Source of the DNA: Artemia franciscana
Taxonomy: Eukaryota > Arthropoda > Branchiopoda > Anostraca > Artemiidae
NCBI RefSeq assembly: GCF_032884065.1
Contig: NC_088863.1
Location: forward strand, 66,277,419 to 66,341,418
DNA length: 64,000 bases
Direction: 5' to 3'
Shown: positions 58,649-64,000 of the stretch, piece after piece
Position numbering within the stretch: position 1 is the first letter of the stretch
Layout: every line of letters starts with the position of its first letter
Program-made: the position numbers and the translations under genes
The notes under the pieces: model-generated
The model's database searches: none
What the model saw: only the letters and a program-made list of their open reading frames with translations
Told to the model about the DNA's origin: nothing

Positions 58649-61579
58649 AATAACAATCCAGTATCTAAAATCATTGTTTGATGTTGAAAGACTTCATATT
58701 CTCCTCTATACGTTTTTCACTTTTCTTTAGCTCCCAAGTAATCTTCTCATTTATTTACATTTTTTTTCACGAAAACGAACTTAAAGGTTTTACTGAAACT
58801 TTGGAATTTGGAGCATGCAAATTAAAGGAGTTTTATGAATGACTTTTTACCAACATTTAAAATAGATAGGCGATCAATCACATGCGTTATTTACCAACCT
58901 GATTTAACCAGATTAAGCAAAGATTTTTCTCCAAAACCAGACTTAAACAAAGATTCTTACCAAATTTTTGAATATGGGGAATGCGAATTAGATAAATAGA
59001 GAATAAAAAAAACTAAGCAATTTTTAGCTCTGATTCAATCCAAAGCTAACCAGTCAATTTTTTTCCGAAGCCGAATTTTAAAGACGAATTTTAAAGTTAT
59101 CGAGAGTTTCGAATACAGAGCATACGAATCACAAAATGATAAAAAAGAGCTTGCGTATTGAAATAACGATTGAAAATAACGATTAGTCTCTAGGAAATGA
59201 CAATCATTTCCAGAAAACAATTATAGGTATGCTATATACAATGCTTTGATTATTGAGGGGTGGGTAATACTATACAATTGTATCCATACATACGAAACAT
59301 TTCTGGGTAACTCAAAGTTGAACTATATTTCTTCTTTTTTTAAATGAAACTATAACTCGTGGGAAATCCTCATTCTTATCATAAATGATTTTCACTGTCT
59401 CAATATATCAGGCTGATAACCTTGGAATATAATTCCCCTCCTACCTTATTCTCTTATCCCTCAAACGATTTTTAATAGCTTATCTCGCCTTTATTTGTTT
59501 TCTCACCCACTGCGACACCCGTAAGGCTTCTGTTGTTTTCTGGAATGCAATCTTAAGTAATGGGTTTCTTACAAAAATAGTTCTATGTAAGAGGACAGGC
59601 TTTTTTTAGTGTTTTTAAACTAGGTATACAAAACCTTCTTCTACTATTCCTGCTCAAAATTGCTAATTAAATTTTTCATTTTACGTGTTCCTATTTGAGA
59701 AGTAAGCAACGTAGTTGTATTTCTTCTTTACTAAAAAAACATATCTGATCTCCCCAAACCCCCTGGGCAAACCATCCCAGTACTTTTTAAATTTTTCTTT
59801 TAATTTCCTAGCTAGAAGAAAAACATACATCTCAGTAGTATAGATTGGTATCAGTGAACACAGTCATCGATTTTTTCACGCAATTTTTATCATATTTGTT
59901 GTCAAGAGACTTTACCTAAAATTTATTTAAAAAAAGAAATCCACAAAACCGCTTTCAAAGAAACGCAAAGAGCTACATTAAATCTAAGACAAGCTAAAGT
60001 GAAATCAAATAATAATCAAAGAGTAAAATGAACACAAATCACAGTTAATAAATAAATTAAACCCAAGACGAACAGAAATTACAATAAATAATCAATTCAA
60101 ACTTAAAACGACCGAAAATTATCACAAATAGCACTAGACATAAGCCACGTAACGTCCAATATGCCTTCTAAAGACTAGAAAATAAGTTGTTCGTTACTGA
60201 ATACAGTTTTCATTCTGAGGTGTCCATTGTTATTTTTCATAACATAAAAAAAACAAGTTAATATCCAAGTTAACTGAAACAAACGAATTCAACGTAGATT
60301 GACATTTTTTTTTTATATTGATATTCTCTCCTGAAAGTCTGACCAGTTTTGGATCTCCTAAAGTTACAAAAGCAAAAAGCATAAATCATTTGAAGCATAA
60401 ATAACGCTCCATTATTTAGAAGACATAAGGGGTTCTAACAGTTCTAACCTTACTCTTGTTTGTGGTTGACCTTCCTCTTGTACTCTTTTATTTCAAGTTT
60501 TATTTATTTAATGATGAAAATTTTTAGTATCTTTTTTTCAGTTTTTATCTTTAAGACTTAAAAATATGTCCTGCTACTTCATTTTGGACAAAAATATTTG
60601 AGAGATTTTAATAATATTTCTACTACAGAATTTTTGATGGATGGGTACGCAAAATGTCATTATAACGAATGATTGAGCATCTTCATAACCTTCAAACATG
60701 CACAGGGTGAAGATATGCTGACCCCCATCGTCCCTCAATACCCTAAAAACTTCAAAATAATCCCCAAAAGCGTTAGAGATACATCGCAGATAAACATTAT
60801 CGAAAAAATTGATACTAATATATAATCCATCGGGAAGTAAACAACAGATAATAAATAAATATAATATTATAATATTAAAATTACCTAGCTAGAAGATTTC
60901 TCTAAGCTAAATTTCCTCAATCCCAAATTGACTAAGCCTGTGCTTCAGGTATGAAGAAATGCGAGTCACCATTGTGATACAACTTTGAGTATAAACTACT
61001 ATTAATCGACAATCCCCCTCAGTGCCCTAAGAACTTCGACTTAATTCCCAAAACTGTTAGGGATATATCGTAGATAAAACTTTTTGAAAAAACTTGACAC
61101 TAACATATAACCCATCGGGAAGTAAAAACGATAACGACTGTTCCGGAAATATACACTGAAAACCTCCCTCGAAAATGGTTGGCTTTGTAAAGATTCGGAA
61201 TATATAGGCTTTTGAGTCCCCTTCTACCAATAACTCATCACTAGGCTTCAAAATTCGTGTTGAAATGTTCAATTTTTATCTCATTCCTGCCTTTCTGTAC
61301 TAATTGGGGGAATCTTTGTCAGAAAAAAAGGGGTAAGAAGGAATTTTTCCTGGCTCCTAAGAATTTAATTTTTTTTTAATTTTCTTTGAAATTGTTTGAG
61401 GTATATCAATGCTTCTAAAAATAAAGAAAAACTACAATATTTTTTATATTTATAATTATAATATTTTTTTTTACTTAAATGTACACTATTCCATTGATTC
61501 CGACGTTTGTACACAGATCGGTGGGATCTTTTTCCAATTAAAGGAGTTAATAAGACTACTCCTGAACCCCTGAATCCCA
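58649..61579. other. No gene; degenerate repeat fragments only
   Basis: 59940-60125 carries broken MITE terminal words in tandem ('agacgaacagaaattacaat', 'aacttaaaacgaccgaaaat'). 60720-60850 and 61010-61120 are diverged direct copies of one another ('gataaacattatcgaaaaaa', 'tatatctaatccatcgggaag'-like), about 290 bp apart. No coding sequence is supported. Confidence 0.45.
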
Positions 61580-62160
61580 CCGGTGAATGCAGGGGGCCAG
61601 ACTGCCCTGCCCCCAACATTTTCTGGCACCCTCTTTCCCTGTTTTTTTATTTTTAATTTTTCACTCTTTTAGAATAAATTTGTCACTTTGGTCAATTATT
61701 GGCACCTTTGTCACATTGGGTGACAAGATTTTGCTCATTGGCGCACTTGTCACATTACCCCCCCCCCCCAAGATTTTGCTCAAGATCCCAGATGGTTCCT
61801 AAGAAGTTTGATATTTTTTCTATAATTTCTAGTAATTTTCAGAAAATGTGGCATTTTAAATTTCATTCATTGATATCCCCAAATATAGAATTAACGAAAA
61901 CCACACGTTCAGATTCAGTGTATCAGAGAACCATACAGTAGACGTCTCAAGCTTCCTTCTACAAAAATGTGAAATTTTGTATTTTTTACAAAATAGGTTT
62001 TAAACACTTTCCCTTTTTTGACTTTAACAAATAAAAAAATTGTTAAGACTTTAAGAGATAACTATCAAGTATTTGTATACTAAATTGAAAGTCCATGTTC
62101 ACTTGCTTTTCTTTCAGTAAGGTGAAAACTACGGCATTTTTAAAACATATTTTTAAAGCT
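61580..62160 (-). repeat. Short tandem-like patch and reversed R fragment
   Basis: 61680-61790 repeats 'tttgtcacattgggtgacaa' and 'gattttgctcattggcgcac' words twice, with a C run. 61890-61995 is a reversed R segment ('cagattcagtgtatcagaga', 'ctacaaaaatgtgaaatttt'). Confidence 0.5.
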
Positions 62161-64000
62161 TTGGTCACTATGGAGTGTATTATGGCTTTAGCTGTCGCAA
62201 GAATGTAAGGTGGGTGGATTCTATATACAAGATTTTTGCAGGGTTTTTTACTATATAGAAGGAGAGTTTGCGTAGTAATATATTTATTTTAAGGCAGTCT
62301 TTTAGTGAAGGTATATTTCGATCTAACTTCTCAAACGAACTGCGGCATTTTTACGCAACTAATACAATTTTCTCTGCTGGTACTAATGCTGAGGTTTGCA
62401 AGAAAATTGGCTAAATTGGTGTAGTTTAGCCTGATAAGAAAAGTATTTCAGAAACGACTATGTTTTCGGAAATTTGGTTCAAATAAATTAATATGCTTGA
62501 ATAATACTAATTTTCAATTTTATACATACATGATAGTTTGGATGTAAGCTCTGTTACCACTGTCGATACTTTTATATTTTTCCGTCTGTACGTCTTGTAA
62601 TAACTTTGTTTTTACTTTTCGTTTATAATATTTATTGCAACAATTATTTGGTTTTATCATAATCTTTTCTTATTACAGCTACTGAGTCATTAATCTAAAA
62701 TGAAAATTCTATTATCTTGTTACAAATTGTTTTATTCTAAAATATTTGTTCAATGCTTATGTTTCATAATTTGTTTTTCAGTATTTTTTTCAGAACTTAA
62801 GTGGTCACTTCATTCTAGTAAATTTGCCATTCAATGCCACACGTCATAGGTTATTGACCTTTGGCATACTGTATTGGTGACAGCTCTCTTAGAAATTGAA
62901 ACATACAACAAATTAGTAAATAACATATTAGGACCTAATCAAAAGGCGAAAGAAGTTTTGTTTTCTAAATTTCCAATTTTAAATTTTAAATTTTCAATAT
63001 TCTCGTGAGATGAATTATTGCCTATTAGTGACATGTGCGACTCTTACATTAAAGCAATTTCTACTTCTGGTGTTTACGCCACACTTGAGAGTTAAACCAA
63101 GATGTATATAAATAATATGAATTAAAACAATAACGATCATACAAGAATATATAGATTCCTCTATAGTGGGGAAACATTTTGACTTAATCTGAATATTAAA
63201 CCAAACTTTTTGTTTTAACCTGGTTTTACCTTTGTTTTTACCTGTTATTATATTCTTGCCTCGGATTCTGACGATAACAAGACCCATGATTTCTTTTTGT
63301 TTGAACTTGTTGCCATTATCAAAGAAATTAGTCTCCTTTTAAAGTTTCAATAATTTCACAATACTTAATTATTATTTACTTAGATCTGGATAAAAATTGC
63401 AATTTTCGAATCAGTATCAAATTATCCGTGTTTTGACTGGACAATACCCTGAATTTCTTCACCCCGTACTTTTGTTCACGCTTACTTCATTATACCAACT
63501 GCTGCGACCATGAAAATATACAACCATCAATATTTAATGCTTTTATCCTCAGATGGCTTAATTGCTTCAAAACATACTGGCTTGCAAGAACATTTATAGA
63601 CAAGATGGATGTATTAGGACATGACTGCTTATAACCATTGATTTTGGCATGGTAGTCGGAGAAAATCTTTATGAAGCCAAACCTTCATGTTCTATCACAT
63701 TTACAACCGCGTTTTTGACTTAATTTACGCCTTTAAAACTGATGATGATGATGATGATGATGGTCAATCAGAGTTAGTAAATAAGTTTAAAATTAAGAGT
63801 TTTTGTTTGCACACTTCAGTTTACAACAATCTTGTGAATTCAAATTGTATATTTATAATGCTAAGGTTTATTTTACCATATGAGGTATGCCAATTTGCAT
63901 TGCGTGTAGTTTGCGTACGCCAATTGCCACATGACAAGCCTACATCATTAACTTGCAGAGAAAGAATAAGCCACTTAAATCGCTAGATTCATTTGTTTCA
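62161..64000. other. No gene seen
   Basis: AT-rich sequence. A (GAT)7-like run near 63741-63762 gives an Asp run in one open frame (63687-63986) that I do not recognise. 62970-63000 has 'aaatttccaattttaaattt'-type low complexity. Confidence 0.4.

Noticed and set aside
62150..62210. Mini-exon 'FGHYGVYYGFSCRKN' between AG and GTAAGG
   Set aside because: It has a pleasing sequence but is only about 50 bases, with no polypyrimidine tract of note and no neighbouring exon.
63687..63986. Open frame with an Asp run
   Set aside because: It is driven by a short GAT microsatellite; the rest has no recognised similarity.

Overview
This is a eukaryotic, AT-rich, intron-bearing window from an arthropod-like genome. 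It has no operons, tRNA clusters or CRISPR. The dispersed repeats (the family around 'AAGTAAGGAGCGACATTAAA' and its long inverted-repeat relatives) look to me like those of brine shrimp (Artemia). That is recognition from memory, not a search, so the genus is tentative.

Two protein-coding genes can be supported, both on the + strand. (1) The 3' end of a glypican gene. Three exons (5524-5650, 12300-12531, 16523-16653) join in compatible phase. They encode in turn the last part of the glypican core, the Ser-Gly-rich heparan-sulfate attachment region, and a C-terminal hydrophobic tail of GPI-signal type. The introns are about 6.6 and 4.0 kb, and the upstream exons lie outside the window or were not found. 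(2) A large exon (34762-35859) of a NALF/FAM155-family gene, the NLF-1/Mid1-related NALCN channel chaperone. It holds a membrane segment followed by the first part of the cysteine-rich domain, and ends at a clean splice donor. No later exon was recognised in the following 28 kb.

The rest is mostly repeats. There are five broken non-LTR retrotransposon remnants with recognisable protein (4265-4640, 6745-9257, 12703-12893, 14790-15671, 29010-29800, with a further one at 55330-56565), a SINE with a perfect 12-bp target duplication (27405-27546), a pogo/Tigger-type DNA transposon (21927-22890), a possible mariner-like remnant, long-inverted-repeat MITEs, and many fragments of a roughly 1.2-kb noncoding repeat called 'R' here.

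Tandem arrays include a diverged satellite of about 185 bp over 4.2 kb (36545-40770), a 105-bp x4 array, a 66-bp x3 array, a 20-bp minisatellite, degenerate units of about 118 bp interleaved with R, a 64-unit TA microsatellite and a 93-nt T run.

Layout: 1-5.5 kb dispersed repeats and an endonuclease fragment; 5.5-17 kb glypican 3' half with LINE-filled introns; 17-29.8 kb repeats, Tigger, SINE and LINE; 30-34 kb the R/118-bp complex; 34.7-35.9 kb NALF exon; 36-64 kb probable NALF intron or intergenic DNA, almost wholly repetitive (satellite, R/118-bp blocks in both orientations, an inverted composite at 50-53 kb, a LINE at 55-56.5 kb). I found no convincing undescribed gene system. The most notable points are the exon-to-LINE read-through frame in the glypican, the NALF-associated satellite, and the higher-order R/118-bp repeat architecture.
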